A stretch of DNA of 64,000 bases from CAIMUS01 sp046347625 (GCA_046347625.1 JAXMFU010000004.1:186001-250000), one strand, 5' to 3'. Counted from the first letter of the stretch, positions 38,782 to 48,236 are shown. Notes: generated by a model not told the origin, from the sequence alone. Translations and numbers: made by a program.

Positions 38782-40089
38782 AATTAAGCATATTTTTCAT
38801 AGCCTACCAGATCGATAAAGAGACGCTGGAATAAATGACCCACCTTGAAAATCCCATCGCAACGTCGTTTGATCACCTTGATTTTATTATTCAATCCTTC
38901 TACAAATCCACTGTTCTTTCGATCCACAAAATAATTCGTAATCTCATCCAGCTGCTTACCTAACGTTGACAAGAAAGTATCAAAACAGTCCAACTCACTC
39001 TCTTCCACCAACCGCTTCCAAGCCAGTAAGCGTTGCTTCGCTTCCGCTTTGCTAAGGGGGAGTTCAAAAATACTCGTTAACGTATAACAAAAGACATAGG
39101 CGGACCCTAACAGGGGAGTATATTTAAACAAACCACTGAGGACTTCTAACTCTTCTGGCTTTACCTCCGCCGGATTTTTACGCAGTAACCACATCACCCC
39201 TTTGAACGCTTGATAATCGGTTTCAGGTAGTTCTTTCTTTACGCGTTTTAACTCTTTCTTGCGGAGCTCATCCAACCCTTTCCGATACCACTTGGCGACA
39301 TGAAAACGATCGACGACGAGCTGCACTCCTTTCCCTAAAACTTCCTTTACCGCATTAATATAGCCTTCATACAGGTCGCTACATACCACCCGAATCGTTT
39401 TACGTAACGCCTTGGGAATACTCGAAAAAAATTTCTTTACCGTCGCTTTCTCCCGGCCTTCCAAGACCCCCAGCACCCGAATGGCTCCTGTCGCTAACCG
39501 GGTTGTCACTATCGTGAAAAAGTCCTGATGCCCTTTCTTGGCGGCGATTTCATCTATTCCCACCTGCGCTAAGTCCTTAAACTCCTTCCACTCGACTTTT
39601 TCACTCACTCGCCGGTCAATGATCCCCTGTACCGCTTCATAACCTAACCCCTCTTTAATACTCACATCCACTATTGTACTATTCACTCAACTGAGTAACA
39701 CATGCGTTTCATAGGCCTTCGTATGAGGACTCCGGGCATCATACCAGGATAACTTCTGAGTCGTCGTGGGGTGGTCCTCACAATAAGGACATTGATATCT
39801 TTTCGGCTTAATTCGGATATAGGTTGGCTTCCCTAAAATCGACAAATGACGCAGCGTAATCTCTCTCCCATAGCCATAAGTCGCCATGATTTTTTTGCCA
39901 CAACGATGACAATGAGTACCTTCCACAGTACTCGTCACGGTGATAATAATTTCATGATTCGGAGCGAAGTTAACGGCTTCAATTTTGACATCTTCGATGT
40001 CTAAAGGAATTTCAAAACGGTCCATAAGTATTTCATGACCTCTTTACTTGAATCTGCGTCGTAGACTATAACCTGTTGTTTCTATTATA
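38782..40089 (-). mobile_element. ISL3-family insertion sequence
   Basis: The element lies between two copies of ATTGAT (38776-38781 and 40090-40095) that join the two halves of a secreted hypothetical gene in frame. The ends share an imperfect inverted motif ATAGYCTAC. ISL3 elements normally make 8-base duplications; only six bases match here, so the exact ends are uncertain by a few bases. Confidence 0.7.
38784..40025 (-). pseudogene. ISL3-family transposase with one in-frame TGA
   Basis: The first 112 residues hold the ISL3 zinc-finger pair (HCHRCGKK and YQCPYCE). A TGA at 39687-39689 interrupts the frame. The following 300 residues carry the DDE core: VGIDEIAAKKG (Asp), VVCSDLYEGY (Asp), VVDRFHVAKWY and NSGFVEGLNNKIK (Glu). 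Total length matches the family (about 410). The downstream part could start at a GTG directly after the stop, but would lack the DNA-binding region. Apart from the stop the gene looks fresh. Confidence 0.88.
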
Positions 40090-40464
40090 ATTGATTACCC
40101 CGCAAGATACCTGAGAGCCAATTATTTCTGGTTGACCATGACGTTCTTCAACAATGAAAGCACCCACTAAACCTGATGTGGCATGCCCTCCATTGGGTTC
40201 GCCCTGATCATCAACAGCCTCACCGGCCATCAACACATAGAGCCTTGGCCCAGTATCGCTAGCAATTTTATCGGTGCGATCGATTTTCATGCAGTAGCGC
40301 TGCTCATCATTTAGAGTGAGCCAACAACTATGCTTTTTGTCGTACTCGCGATAAACGCTATCCAGCACTTTTTTGGGCGATAGCTCAGCATGAACCCGTA
40401 TCGGAAAACAGCAAGACGCTGTCATCAACACTAAAATAAGTATTTTCTTGTCAAAAAAGCTCAT
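40090..40464 (-). pseudogene. Secreted hypothetical protein, N-terminal part (split by ISL3)
   Basis: From the ATG at 40464 (AGGAGAAAAATT just upstream) there is a signal peptide ending in PIRVHA and a mature part with paired Cys (SCWLTLNDEQRYCMKID, QVSCGVI). It reads into the ISL3 end and stops at 40066. No family recognised. Together with 38296-38781 it forms one interrupted periplasmic protein. Confidence 0.7.
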
Positions 40465-41153
40465 AATTTTTCTCCTAATTCAGCTATTATAGACCGCTAA
40501 TTATGGTCGATACAACCGAGTAGCCGCCCGATTTGCAATCGGGATGTTCAGCGAGGCGGCGGCAGGCCGCGGGGACACCTGGTAGAGAGAAGCGGAGCCT
40601 TGATCAGCGTCCGCGAACCGCCTGGATTAACCTCCCGCGGGTCACTTCCGCGATACGGCTCCAAAACCCCTGTCCTCCGGGTGAATCAATCCCCCAACCG
40701 CGTGCCGAAGCCCTCCGCGCGACCGCAAATCAAAAATAAGTTTATCAAATTTGGCAAATTGATCAGGCTTTATAATTTTGCTGAAATTGCCTATTGTTGT
40801 ACAAAAGCGCTACACTTGTCGCCTTAAACGTGCTGTAATTGTATAACATTGATGCTTTAACGGGCCAATTCGGCCTGTATAACCTCGCGGCCACCCGCTA
40901 CAAGGCGCATTTTTCCTGGGAACGTGTAGAAACTTTAATTTTCTACACCTTCTTGTCCACCCCCCCGGCCGGGGTCACCCCGGTCGGTTTGCCTGTTTTT
41001 ATTTTACTTACTTTTTTCTTTAATTACTTTATTCAGGGGTGCATCTGCACTTCACGCCTCTTTCCTCTGCGGTATGACAAACCGAAGTGCCGGCTGGAGG
41101 CGCGCTTGACGTTCCGGGTAGGGGATTGAGAGAATTTCTCTTTGACATAACAC
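40465..41153. other. Intergenic region between the IS cluster and the ars operon
   Basis: About 690 bases with no gene I can support. It contains a hairpin CCCGAT/ATCGGG at 40528-40544, a GC-rich stretch to about 40730, and a perfect 9-base inverted repeat at 40924-40948. The short open frames here lack ribosome binding sites and protein-like composition. Confidence 0.5.
40924..40948. repeat. Inverted repeat GTGTAGAAA/TTTCTACAC
   Basis: Perfect 9-base arms around a 7-base loop, 230 bases ahead of arsR. No T-run follows, so it is not an obvious terminator. A related palindrome sharing ACGTGTAGAAA is at 10516-10540. It could be an operator or a dispersed repeat. Confidence 0.45.
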
Positions 41154-41180
41154 TATAATTCCATAAAAATAGAAACATGG
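41154..41180 (+). promoter_or_regulatory. Putative ars promoter -10 and dyad over the start codon
   Basis: TATAAT at 41154-41159 lies 17 bases before the arsR ATG. An imperfect dyad TCCAT...ATGG spans 41160-41180 and covers the start codon, a plausible ArsR operator. No -35 at proper spacing is evident, and no ribosome binding site precedes arsR, so the message may be near-leaderless. Confidence 0.4.
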
Positions 41181-41569
41181 AAAAGAAAGATGCTGTTACG
41201 GCTTTAGAAGCGCTGGCCCAAGAGACCCGGCTCGATATCTTTCGCTACTTGGTTCCGCTGGGACCGACAGGAGCACCCGCCGGACACATTGCACAGGCAT
41301 TAGGGCTTCCTGCCGCCACCCTGTCGTTTCATCTTAGAACCCTCCAGCACGCCGGCTTGGTAGAACGCCAGCGTAAAAGCCGCTCTCTAATTTATGCGGC
41401 TCACTTTGCCAAGATGAACCGTCTTTTGGCCTACCTGACAGAAAACTGTTGCGCTGGCGATCTGAGTCACGATGCCACGCTCTGCGAGCACGACCGGATG
41501 CATCACGCGGCGACCTCGAAAATAGAGACAAGTCACGAGGTAGAAAAAGCGAAGAGGCTAAGACGATGA
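41177..41569 (+). CDS. arsR: ArsR-family arsenic-responsive repressor
   Basis: 130 residues. The winged helix-turn-helix reads HIAQALGLPAATLSFHLRTL followed by the wing RQRKSRSLIYAA. Cys residues useful for As(III) sensing lie downstream of it (ENCC, then TLCEH). It is first in the operon and overlaps arsC by ATGA. In this family the apo-repressor binds the operon promoter and releases it when arsenite bridges the thiols. The C-terminal 30 residues are polar and variable. Confidence 0.93.
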   Translation: MEKKDAVTALEALAQETRLDIFRYLVPLGPTGAPAGHIAQALGLPAATLSFHLRTLQHAGLVERQRKSRSLIYAAHFAKMNRLLAYLTENCCAGDLSHDATLCEHDRMHHAATSKIETSHEVEKAKRLRR

Positions 41570-42006
41570 CTGACGCCGCTTATAAGCTGTTGTTTTTATG
41601 CACCGGTAATTCCTGCCGTTCCCCAATGGCTGAAGGTTACGCCAGGACACTGGGACGGGATCAAGTCGAAGTCAACTCCGCCGGTATTGAAGCCCACGGT
41701 AAGAACCCACGGGCGATTACCGTGATGGCGGAAGATGGGGTGGATATTTCCGGCCAGGAATCCACTCGTCTGACCGATGAGAGGCTGAAGTGGGCCCAAC
41801 GGGTGGTCACCGTTTGCGGCCACGCCGATGAGCAGTGTCCGCTGTTGCCACCAGGCACCCGCAAGGAGCATTGGCCGCTGGATGATCCGACCAAAGCCAC
41901 CGGAACGGAAGCGGAGATCATGGCTCAGTTTCGGCAAACCCGCGATGAGGTTAAGCAGCGGGTAAGCGAGTTGATTGAACGCTTGCGCACGGCGGTGGCG
42001 GCATGA
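41566..42006 (+). CDS. arsC: Arsenate reductase, low-molecular-weight phosphatase type
   Basis: 146 residues from the ATG at 41566, which overlaps the arsR stop. The P-loop is CTGNSCRS (C-x5-R), and the later redox cysteine is in VCGHADEQCP, followed by HWPLDDPTKATGT. This is the thioredoxin-coupled arsenate reductase family, which reduces arsenate to arsenite for export. The next gene, acr3, provides the export step and starts by ATGA overlap at 42003. Confidence 0.94.
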   Translation: MTDAAYKLLFLCTGNSCRSPMAEGYARTLGRDQVEVNSAGIEAHGKNPRAITVMAEDGVDISGQESTRLTDERLKWAQRVVTVCGHADEQCPLLPPGTRKEHWPLDDPTKATGTEAEIMAQFRQTRDEVKQRVSELIERLRTAVAA

Positions 42007-43085
42007 GTGCGTCCTGCAACACCGTCGCCAGACAGACCGGTGGCAGCGGAATCGGCTTCTTCGAGCGCTATTTAACCCTGTGGGTTTTTCTCTGTATTCT
42101 CACCGGTATTGCGCTCGGTTCGGTGGCACCGGAACCTTTCCAGTTCATCGGCCGCCTAGAACTGGCCAAGGTCAATCTTCCCGTGGCTGTGCTGATCTGG
42201 CTAATGATTATTCCGATGCTGCTTAAGATTGATTTTAGCGCCCTCGCTGGGGTGCGCGAGCATTGGAAAGGCATTGGCGTCACCCTGTTGGTCAACTGGG
42301 CGGTAAAACCCTTTTCCATGGCGCTACTCGCCTGGCTGTTTATCCGCGGACTCTTTGCCCCCTTTCTGCCAGCGGATCAGGTCGATTCCTACATTGCCGG
42401 CCTGATTTTGCTCGCGGCAGCACCTTGCACGGCCATGGTGTTTGTCTGGAGCCATTTAAGCGACGGGGAGCCTCACTTTACGCTTACGCAGGTGGCCTTA
42501 AACGATACCCTTATGGTCTTCGCCTTTGCGCCCCTGGTCGGCTTGCTATTGGGTCTCTCTGCCATTACGGTCCCCTGGGATACCTTATTTCTCTCGGTCG
42601 TGCTCTATATCGTGCTCCCGGTGATCGTCTCGCAGGGGTGGCGTCGCCACGTGTTGCAGCGCGGTGGAAAACCCGCTTTAGCGCGCGTGTTACAGCGCCT
42701 GCAACCCCTGTCTCTAACCGCCCTGCTGATGACCCTGGTGTTGCTCTTCGGTTTCCAAGGAGAGCCAATTCTAAAGCAACCCCTGGTGATTGTGCTGCTG
42801 GCCGTGCCGATCCTGATTCAGGTGTATTTCAACGCGGGCCTGGCTTATCTGCTCAACCGGCAAGTCGGGGAAGCCCATAGTGTCGCCGGACCGTCGGCCT
42901 TGATTGGGGCTAGCAATTTCTTCGAGTTAGCGGTGGCAACGGCCATCAGCGTGTTTGGCTTTGACTCCGGCGCGGCATTGGCAACCGTCGTAGGCGTCTT
43001 GATCGAAGTCCCCGTCATGCTCTCGGTCGTGCGGATCGTTAATACCAGTAAAGCGTGGTATGAGCAGCGGCTCATGACGGCTTAA
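42003..43085 (+). CDS. acr3: Arsenite efflux permease ACR3
   Basis: 360 residues with ten hydrophobic segments. The conserved cysteine motif APCTAMVFVWS in the fourth segment, required for arsenite transport, is present, as is ASNFFELAVATAIS late in the protein. It is an inner-membrane exporter of As(OH)3 of the BART superfamily. The start overlaps arsC by four bases. Length and motifs are typical, with no damage. Confidence 0.95.
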   Translation: MSASCNTVARQTGGSGIGFFERYLTLWVFLCILTGIALGSVAPEPFQFIGRLELAKVNLPVAVLIWLMIIPMLLKIDFSALAGVREHWKGIGVTLLVNWAVKPFSMALLAWLFIRGLFAPFLPADQVDSYIAGLILLAAAPCTAMVFVWSHLSDGEPHFTLTQVALNDTLMVFAFAPLVGLLLGLSAITVPWDTLFLSVVLYIVLPVIVSQGWRRHVLQRGGKPALARVLQRLQPLSLTALLMTLVLLFGFQGEPILKQPLVIVLLAVPILIQVYFNAGLAYLLNRQVGEAHSVAGPSALIGASNFFELAVATAISVFGFDSGAALATVVGVLIEVPVMLSVVRIVNTSKAWYEQRLMTA

Positions 43086-43101
43086 GTGAGGAAGCAAATC
43101 G

Positions 43102-43593
43102 ATGAAACGTTTTCATGTTCATGTGGCGGTAAAAGATCTCTCGGAATCGGTCCGTTTTTATTCCACCCTCTTTGCCGCTGAACCTACGGTATTGAAAAGC
43201 GATTATGCCAACTGGAGGCTGGAAGACCCTTGTGTAAATTTTGCCATTAGCACCCATGGCCAAGCCGTAGGAATAGATCATCTCGGCATTCAAGTCGAAG
43301 ACGATACTGAACTTAAGAAAGTTGCGGGTCGTCTTGAGCAGGCCGGGCGTCCGGTTTTAAAGCAGGGCGAAACCATCTGCTGCTATGCGCGCTCGGATAA
43401 AGCCTGGATCACCGATTCACAAGGCCTGGCGTGGGAAGCCTTTTATACCTTGGGGGAAGCATCGGTCTACGGTGAGGATCGCCAGAACGATACACGAGGC
43501 CGAGAGACCGCTTGCTGTATGCCGGTTTCATCGGCGAGTGCGGCTTGTTGTGAATCAAAAGAGGCTTCCCGATGTGGCGACTCGCTCGTGTAA
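43102..43593 (+). CDS. arsI: ArsI/CadI-type glyoxalase-fold protein (organoarsenical C-As lyase candidate)
   Basis: 163 residues of the vicinal-oxygen-chelate fold, starting MKRFHVHVAVKDLSESVRFY with LDHLGIQVEDD-like second half (GIDHLGIQVED). Metal-binding His and Glu positions are seen in HVHVAV, DHLGIQ and WEAFY. A Cys-rich tail (TACCMPVSS, ACCESKEASRC) matches ArsI/CadI proteins found in ars operons, where ArsI cleaves methylarsenite using Fe(II) and oxygen. It lies 16 bases after acr3. Calling it ArsI rather than a cadmium-inducible relative rests on context. Confidence 0.85.
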   Translation: MKRFHVHVAVKDLSESVRFYSTLFAAEPTVLKSDYANWRLEDPCVNFAISTHGQAVGIDHLGIQVEDDTELKKVAGRLEQAGRPVLKQGETICCYARSDKAWITDSQGLAWEAFYTLGEASVYGEDRQNDTRGRETACCMPVSSASAACCESKEASRCGDSLV

Positions 43594-44727
43594 AAGCAAT
43601 CTTGACGCGTTGCGATCACGGCGGGTTTCGCACGGCGTCAATGGTGGGGACGCCGGAAGACGGTAGTGCAGTAGCGTCCGGCAAGATAGCCAACCCAACG
43701 CTTTCTACTCTCACCTCTCAGGCGGTGGGCCTCACCTTACTCGCGCTTGCGGCCTGGGTTGTTGCTTATTCTAATCTCATCCCCTTTGCAGAAACGCTCT
43801 TTAAGGGGTTGCCGCTTAAACGGCAGACCATGGCCGGAGAAGCCGTCTACTTCTTCCTTTACGAAGTGCCTAAAGTGCTTCTCTTGCTGACTTTGGTTGT
43901 ATTCATCATGGGTGTGGTGCGGAGCTTCTTTTCACCCGAACGCACCCGGGCCCTGCTGGCGCGGCACGGTGGTGCCTGGAATACGATCCCAGCGGCAACC
44001 CTGGGTATTGTGACCCCTTTCTGCTCTTGCTCGGCGGTGCCTCTCTTTAATTGGGTTTTTAACCGCGGGTGTTCCACTGGGTGTCACCTTTGCGTTTCTG
44101 ATCTCAGCCCCCATGGTCAATGAAGTCGCGCTGGCACTCCTCTTTGGTCTCTTCGGCTGGAAAATTGCACTTCTCTACCTGAGTCTGGGATTAGGAGTCG
44201 CTATGGTGGCGGGCGTGGTTATTGGCTGGCTTAAGCTTGAATACTTAGTCGAGGACTGGGTTCTAGCATTACCACAAGCAGCCGTTGCTGAAGATGAGAA
44301 TGTTGGCCTTACCTGGCCCGCGCGCCTTCAGGCCGGGTGCCAGGCCGTAAACGACATTGTCGGTAAAGTCTGGCCCTATGTCCTTCTGGGCATCGGGGTC
44401 GGCGCTTGGATTCATGGCTATGTGCCAGAGAACTTCATGGCAAGCTTAATGGGGAAGGACGCCTGGTGGTCTGTTCCGGTGGCGGTCGTAATCGGTATTC
44501 CGATGTATTCAAACGCGGCGGGTATCATTCCAGTCGTTGAAGCGCTCCTTGGTAAGGGCGCCGCACTGGGCACTGTGTTAGCCTTTATGATGGCCGTTAT
44601 CGCGCTCTCTCTGCCGGAAATGATTATTTTACGCCAAGTCTTAAAGCCTAAATTGATTGCGGTTTTCGTCACCGTGGTAGGGTGTGGAATTCTCCTGGTC
44701 GGCTATGTGTTTAATGCAGTGCTATAA
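43572..44727 (+). pseudogene. ArsP/DUF318-type permease with a +1 frameshift
   Basis: The first frame (43572 or ATG 43641 to 44123) and the second (to 44727) together encode one eight-helix permease. The TPFCSCSAVPLF motif is followed by a break; the second frame resumes at the point expected (GVTFAFLISAPMVNEVA). The shift is explained by one extra A in TTTAATTGG at 44049-44050. The second half keeps YSNAAGIIPV. DUF318 permeases in ars operons export trivalent organoarsenicals or related metals. If the shift is real the gene is broken; a sequencing error is equally possible. Confidence 0.85.
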
Positions 44728-44741
44728 GAGGACATGATCCA

Positions 44742-44987
44742 ATGAAAATTCAAGTCTTGGGTAAAGGGTGCAGCAAGTGCGAGCTAACCGAGAAGCTTAT
44801 CCGTCAGACGGCTACCGAATTGGGCGTGCCAATTGAGCTTGAGAAAGTAAAGGATATGCAGCAGATTGCTGCGATGGGTGTGATGAGCACACCCGCAGTT
44901 GCTATCGATGGAAAAGTTGTCCATAGCGGTCGAGTGCCGCTGCCGGAACAGATTACGACTTGGCTCACGCTAAGAACAAAGGCGTAA
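44742..44987 (+). CDS. Small thioredoxin-like redox protein
   Basis: 81 residues, MKIQVLGKGCSKCELTEKLI, with the redox pair CSKC, cis-Pro in MSTPAVAIDG. This is the thioredoxin_3 family of redox-active disulfide proteins, often encoded next to DUF318 permeases. It starts 14 bases after the permease with GAGGACATG ahead, in the same operon. It may supply electrons or metal transfer for the permease or ArsC. Confidence 0.9.
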   Translation: MKIQVLGKGCSKCELTEKLIRQTATELGVPIELEKVKDMQQIAAMGVMSTPAVAIDGKVVHSGRVPLPEQITTWLTLRTKA

Positions 44988-45050
44988 TAGCGGCGACTCT
45001 CTGAGGGCAGTGCCGGTAAGACTCGCTTCCATGGGATCATCCAGACGGGA

Positions 45051-45692
45051 TCACGCGGGCTGAGAGGCGCAGGGCTTGCGTCCTGACGCGATGAAGATAC
45101 TGATGGCCGCCTGCTCGCCATCTGTCGAGGCTGCACAGCAGTCGTGCCCAACACCATCGACGACCACCGCCTCTAATCCCGCCTGCTCGAACCAGTGGCG
45201 AACATCGCTTCGCTTGAACCCCAACCAGCGGTCATGGTGTTCCCTCCGCAGGAACTCGTAGGGGTGTTCGTCCAGATCGGTAATCACCAGTCTTCCCCCG
45301 GGCTTGAGCACCCGTGTCATGTCCTGAATCGCCACCCCTGGCGCGTCCACATGATGAAGGCACATATTGGCGAAAACTGCGTCCAGACAAGCATCGTCGA
45401 TGGGTAGCTGTTCTGCCGTACCGGTCCGATAAACGATCCCCACCCCTTCCCCAAACTTCGCCCGCATTTGCGCCAGCATATCCTCGGAGAGATCAACCGC
45501 AATGACCTTTACGCCGTGGGCCAGCAAGCCCTCCGTAATGAAGCCGGTACCGGCGCCGATGTCGCCAGCCCAAGCTCCAGGTTTAAGCGCGGCGACGGTG
45601 AGGGCTTTCTCCCTGACGACGGGGGAGAAAAAGCGGCTGCGCATCTGATCCCATGCCGACGCCACCGCATCAAAGTAGGCGTTGCTGCTCAT
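45051..45692 (-). CDS. Class I SAM-dependent methyltransferase
   Basis: 213 residues from the ATG at 45692. Motif I is GDIGAGTGFITEGLLA and the post-motif acidic residue is in VIAVDLSEDML; PGGRLVITDLDEH marks the sixth strand. A Cys pair (GHDCCAAS) near the C-terminus is notable beside an ars operon. It lacks the spaced Cys triad of typical ArsM, so arsenite methylation is only a possibility. It is convergent with the ars operon and probably separately expressed. Confidence 0.85.
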   Translation of the reverse strand: MSSNAYFDAVASAWDQMRSRFFSPVVREKALTVAALKPGAWAGDIGAGTGFITEGLLAHGVKVIAVDLSEDMLAQMRAKFGEGVGIVYRTGTAEQLPIDDACLDAVFANMCLHHVDAPGVAIQDMTRVLKPGGRLVITDLDEHPYEFLRREHHDRWLGFKRSDVRHWFEQAGLEAVVVDGVGHDCCAASTDGEQAAISIFIASGRKPCASQPA

Positions 45693-45821
45693 CCTCAATC
45701 ACCTGTTAAGGGGGTTAAACGCGTTTTCCCAGGGAATCGACATTCCCAACCGCGGGTCGTGGCGGCTGTTGCAACGTCCACTCCAGCGCGGGCCTTCTGG
45801 TTGGATACGTTTCAGCACATT

Positions 45822-46097
45822 CTACCTTTTCAGCAAGCGCTTCATCACGTTTTTGGCAACGTGCTCCCCTACCAAAAGGCGATCACTCGATCGATCCCCT
45901 CCGAGCGCCTGCGGACGCGACCGAACCGACGCAAAACCACCGTGGTGTTCCAGCGAGACAACCCCCTCGAAGACGGCATGGCCGGCAGGATCATAGCGGA
46001 GGCGGCTCTGGGAAACGCCGCCCATGACGCGGTCGTCAATGGCGTACCAGTCGGCAACCGCAGCAGGTGTATCGAAATGGAATAGTTCGCTGGACAT
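45822..46097 (-). pseudogene. CIA30-family protein, N-terminal fragment
   Basis: The first 60 residues (WYAIDDRVMGGVSQSRLRYD and VVSLEHHGGFASVRSRP) match the beginning of complex I intermediate-associated protein 30 domains. After that the frame turns to unrelated sequence and stops at 91 residues, against a usual length near 170. The 3' part is not found in other frames nearby, so the gene is truncated. Confidence 0.7.
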
Positions 46098-46333
46098 AGC
46101 GTATTGTCCTGGACGGGTGCCTGGTCAGCAAGGGTGGCGATCGGTTATCCGGTCGCCAGGCTCTATCCAGCATCCCCTGTTCTGAGCGCCGGCTACGGGA
46201 TGACGGGGATTATCGTAAAGTCCGGTTACCCGTGGCGCATCGACGTCCATCCCGTTACCAAACACTGGGAAGGAGGCGATAGCGGGTGCGCTGACGGTAG
46301 TCGCGAACGACCACCCCATCTCTACCGCCACTT

Positions 46334-47080
46334 TCAACCGGGCCGGCCCTTGGCTAACAAGATCATGATCTGGTTGCGATCCTCCAGTTGCAGGCAGGCT
46401 TCCAGGCCGCCGGCATCCAGGTTGATATTGATCGCTTCTTTGGTCATCCGCAAACCTAACGGATCTTTATTGATCATCACCGCGGCGATTTCCTGGGCGG
46501 TCTCCAGTAACTGGTCTTTGGGCACCAACCGGCTGGCGAAGCCCAGGCTCATGGCTTCCGCTGCGCTCATCCAGTTACCGGTCAGCAGAAATTCATTGGC
46601 ACGCCCGCTGCCAATCAACCGCGGCAGAAAATAGCTGGAGGCCATATCGGCCCCTCCCAAACCGATATTGATATAAGCGGCGCTGAACCGCGCGTCTTCG
46701 GCAAGGATGCGCACGTCGGCGGCCATTACCATGGAGAAGCCCAAGCCGGCCGCCGCGCCATGCACACAGCAGAGAATCGGTTGCGGGACCCGCCGCATCG
46801 CCAGCAATAGCCGCGACAGGTGAACTTGGGCCTGGTACGCCTCCGTCGCCGGCATCCGAAAGATCCGGGGACCATAGCGCTGCATATCCAAGCCGGCGCA
46901 GAAGCCTTTGGCCTCGCCCCCATCGAGAATAATCACACCCACCGTCTCGTCGTGCAGGCGCTCGTTCCAGAACTGCTGGAGTTCGGTGGCCATTTCCTCG
47001 TCCACGGCATTGTAAAAAGCCGGTCGGTTGAGGGTGAGATAACCGATGCGGCCTTCGGTTCGATAACTCAGTGTGTTCAT
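46334..47080 (-). CDS. Enoyl-CoA hydratase/isomerase family protein
   Basis: 248 residues. The start at 47080 has GGAGG seven bases upstream. Crotonase-fold oxyanion-hole segments are visible: GEAKGFCAGLDMQ and HGAAAGLGFSMVMAADVRI. The position of the usual catalytic Glu in the second acidic loop reads IGLGGADMASSYFL, without Glu, so it may be an isomerase, lyase or a non-hydratase member. It stands alone between decayed genes; substrate unknown. Confidence 0.88.
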   Translation of the reverse strand: MNTLSYRTEGRIGYLTLNRPAFYNAVDEEMATELQQFWNERLHDETVGVIILDGGEAKGFCAGLDMQRYGPRIFRMPATEAYQAQVHLSRLLLAMRRVPQPILCCVHGAAAGLGFSMVMAADVRILAEDARFSAAYINIGLGGADMASSYFLPRLIGSGRANEFLLTGNWMSAAEAMSLGFASRLVPKDQLLETAQEIAAVMINKDPLGLRMTKEAININLDAGGLEACLQLEDRNQIMILLAKGRPG

Positions 47081-47599
47081 CAGGTCGCCTCCAGAGTTGC
47101 GGTACGCTTGACGGGGTGGTGGCCCTTCCAAGGGGAGGGTACGCCGCCTTCCGGGGAAAGGCGAGGGGCGGCAAAAGACAATGTATTTTACCGGGGGCCG
47201 GCGTCCTCGCCGCGTTTCCACCCGACAGAGGCTGGGCGCGTTACTGGATGGATCCCATCAACCCACGCGTTTGACAGACCCCTACGCCTCTGCCGGAGGA
47301 ACGCATTCCCAGGGGTCACCGGATTGAACGGCCTGGCCATGCTCGGCAACCGCAGTCTATGGGAGTGGGAGAGCACTCCTGCTGATCCTCCCAGAGGCTG
47401 CTGATAAGGGCTTGATATGATGCCTCATGAGAACACCCGATCCGGCGAGCCGCAGGATTTGTATCGCACGACCCTGCCCAGGCGTGCGGCCGGAACGAGA
47501 ACGGCAAGGTGTTCTACCCGGGCCTTAGCGTCATTGGCCGCCAGCATTCCGGGGGGTGCTGTTGCATTAATTTTTGGATCTACTATCCATAGTGGTTGA
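47081..47599. other. Intergenic, no gene seen
   Basis: About 500 bases between the enoyl-CoA hydratase start and the transposase remnant. Short frames on both strands look random. No promoter, terminator or RNA gene is convincing. Confidence 0.4.
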
Positions 47600-47994
47600 C
47601 CTTGAAGAAGAGCTACTATTAGTTGTGGTTAAAAAATCAATGTAACAGAACCTAATGGAGAGCATGGTTTCCACCCGCATCCGGTCGTTCCACTGCCAAG
47701 GTTGGGCAGATCGTCCGCTGCGGCATGAAAGCTTTGATCGGCTAACACCACCATGCAGGACTTGACCTTGCCGATAACGGGATGGAAGAAGGTATCGTAG
47801 ACATGGGCGGGTCGAAGTTCATAGGTAGAAGTTTCAAACCTTTTGGACGAATTTGAATCGGGGCATCGACGACTTTCTCCCAGCGCCATGGCGATATCCC
47901 AGCCATTATCGCGCCGATGGGCATGATGGGCAGGGGCTTCTACAGCCTCAACGCATTGTTTCAGCCACACGCCGATCAACGAAGCACTGAGCAA
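47600..47994 (-). pseudogene. Degenerate transposase fragment
   Basis: Pieces of a DDE transposase appear in shifting minus frames: YDTFFHPVIGKVKSCMVVLA, DQSFHAAADDLPNL, then in another frame WNDRMRVETMLS. This resembles the C-terminal catalytic part (…GEWN-R-VETVLS…) of IS4-superfamily transposases. Several frameshifts and missing ends show it is long dead. Family assignment is tentative. Confidence 0.6.
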
Positions 47995-48032
47995 AGCACA
48001 CTACTGAGGCTTGACAGCTAAGACTCCACCGT

Positions 48033-48102
48033 TCGGTTGAAGCCGCTCCTGTAGGGCCTTGTGCTCTTTTTAGGGCTGAATTCAGCCTGTGCGGGAGCGA
48101 GC
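48033..48102. repeat. REP-like palindromic element
   Basis: The sequence TGAAGCCGCTCCTGTAGGG resembles Pseudomonas-type REP units. It is followed by a near-perfect palindrome AGGGCTGAATTCAGCCT and a second GCGGGAGCGAGC arm. It lies 130-200 bases ahead of the BREX operon start. Confidence 0.5.
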
Positions 48103-48236
48103 ACCCAGGCTTACACAAACGGGTTTACCTTAAAAATTGTTAATTAGATTTGATTTGTTGTGGGCCGCTTGGTAGGTTAACGTCAGTCCACTGCTACCGA
48201 CAAGCCAAGATAAAAATGATGAATGCAGGAAATACG

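Noticed and set aside
40521..40560. Possible tRNA around the CCCGAT/ATCGGG hairpin
   Set aside because: Stem and loop sizes do not fit an anticodon arm and no acceptor or T arm is found.
41142..41159. TTGACA and TATAAT ahead of arsR as a promoter pair
   Set aside because: Only 6 bases separate them, so they cannot be one -35/-10 pair; only the -10 was kept.
45051..45692. Calling the methyltransferase ArsM
   Set aside because: It lacks the usual spaced cysteines and is on the opposite strand; context alone is not enough.
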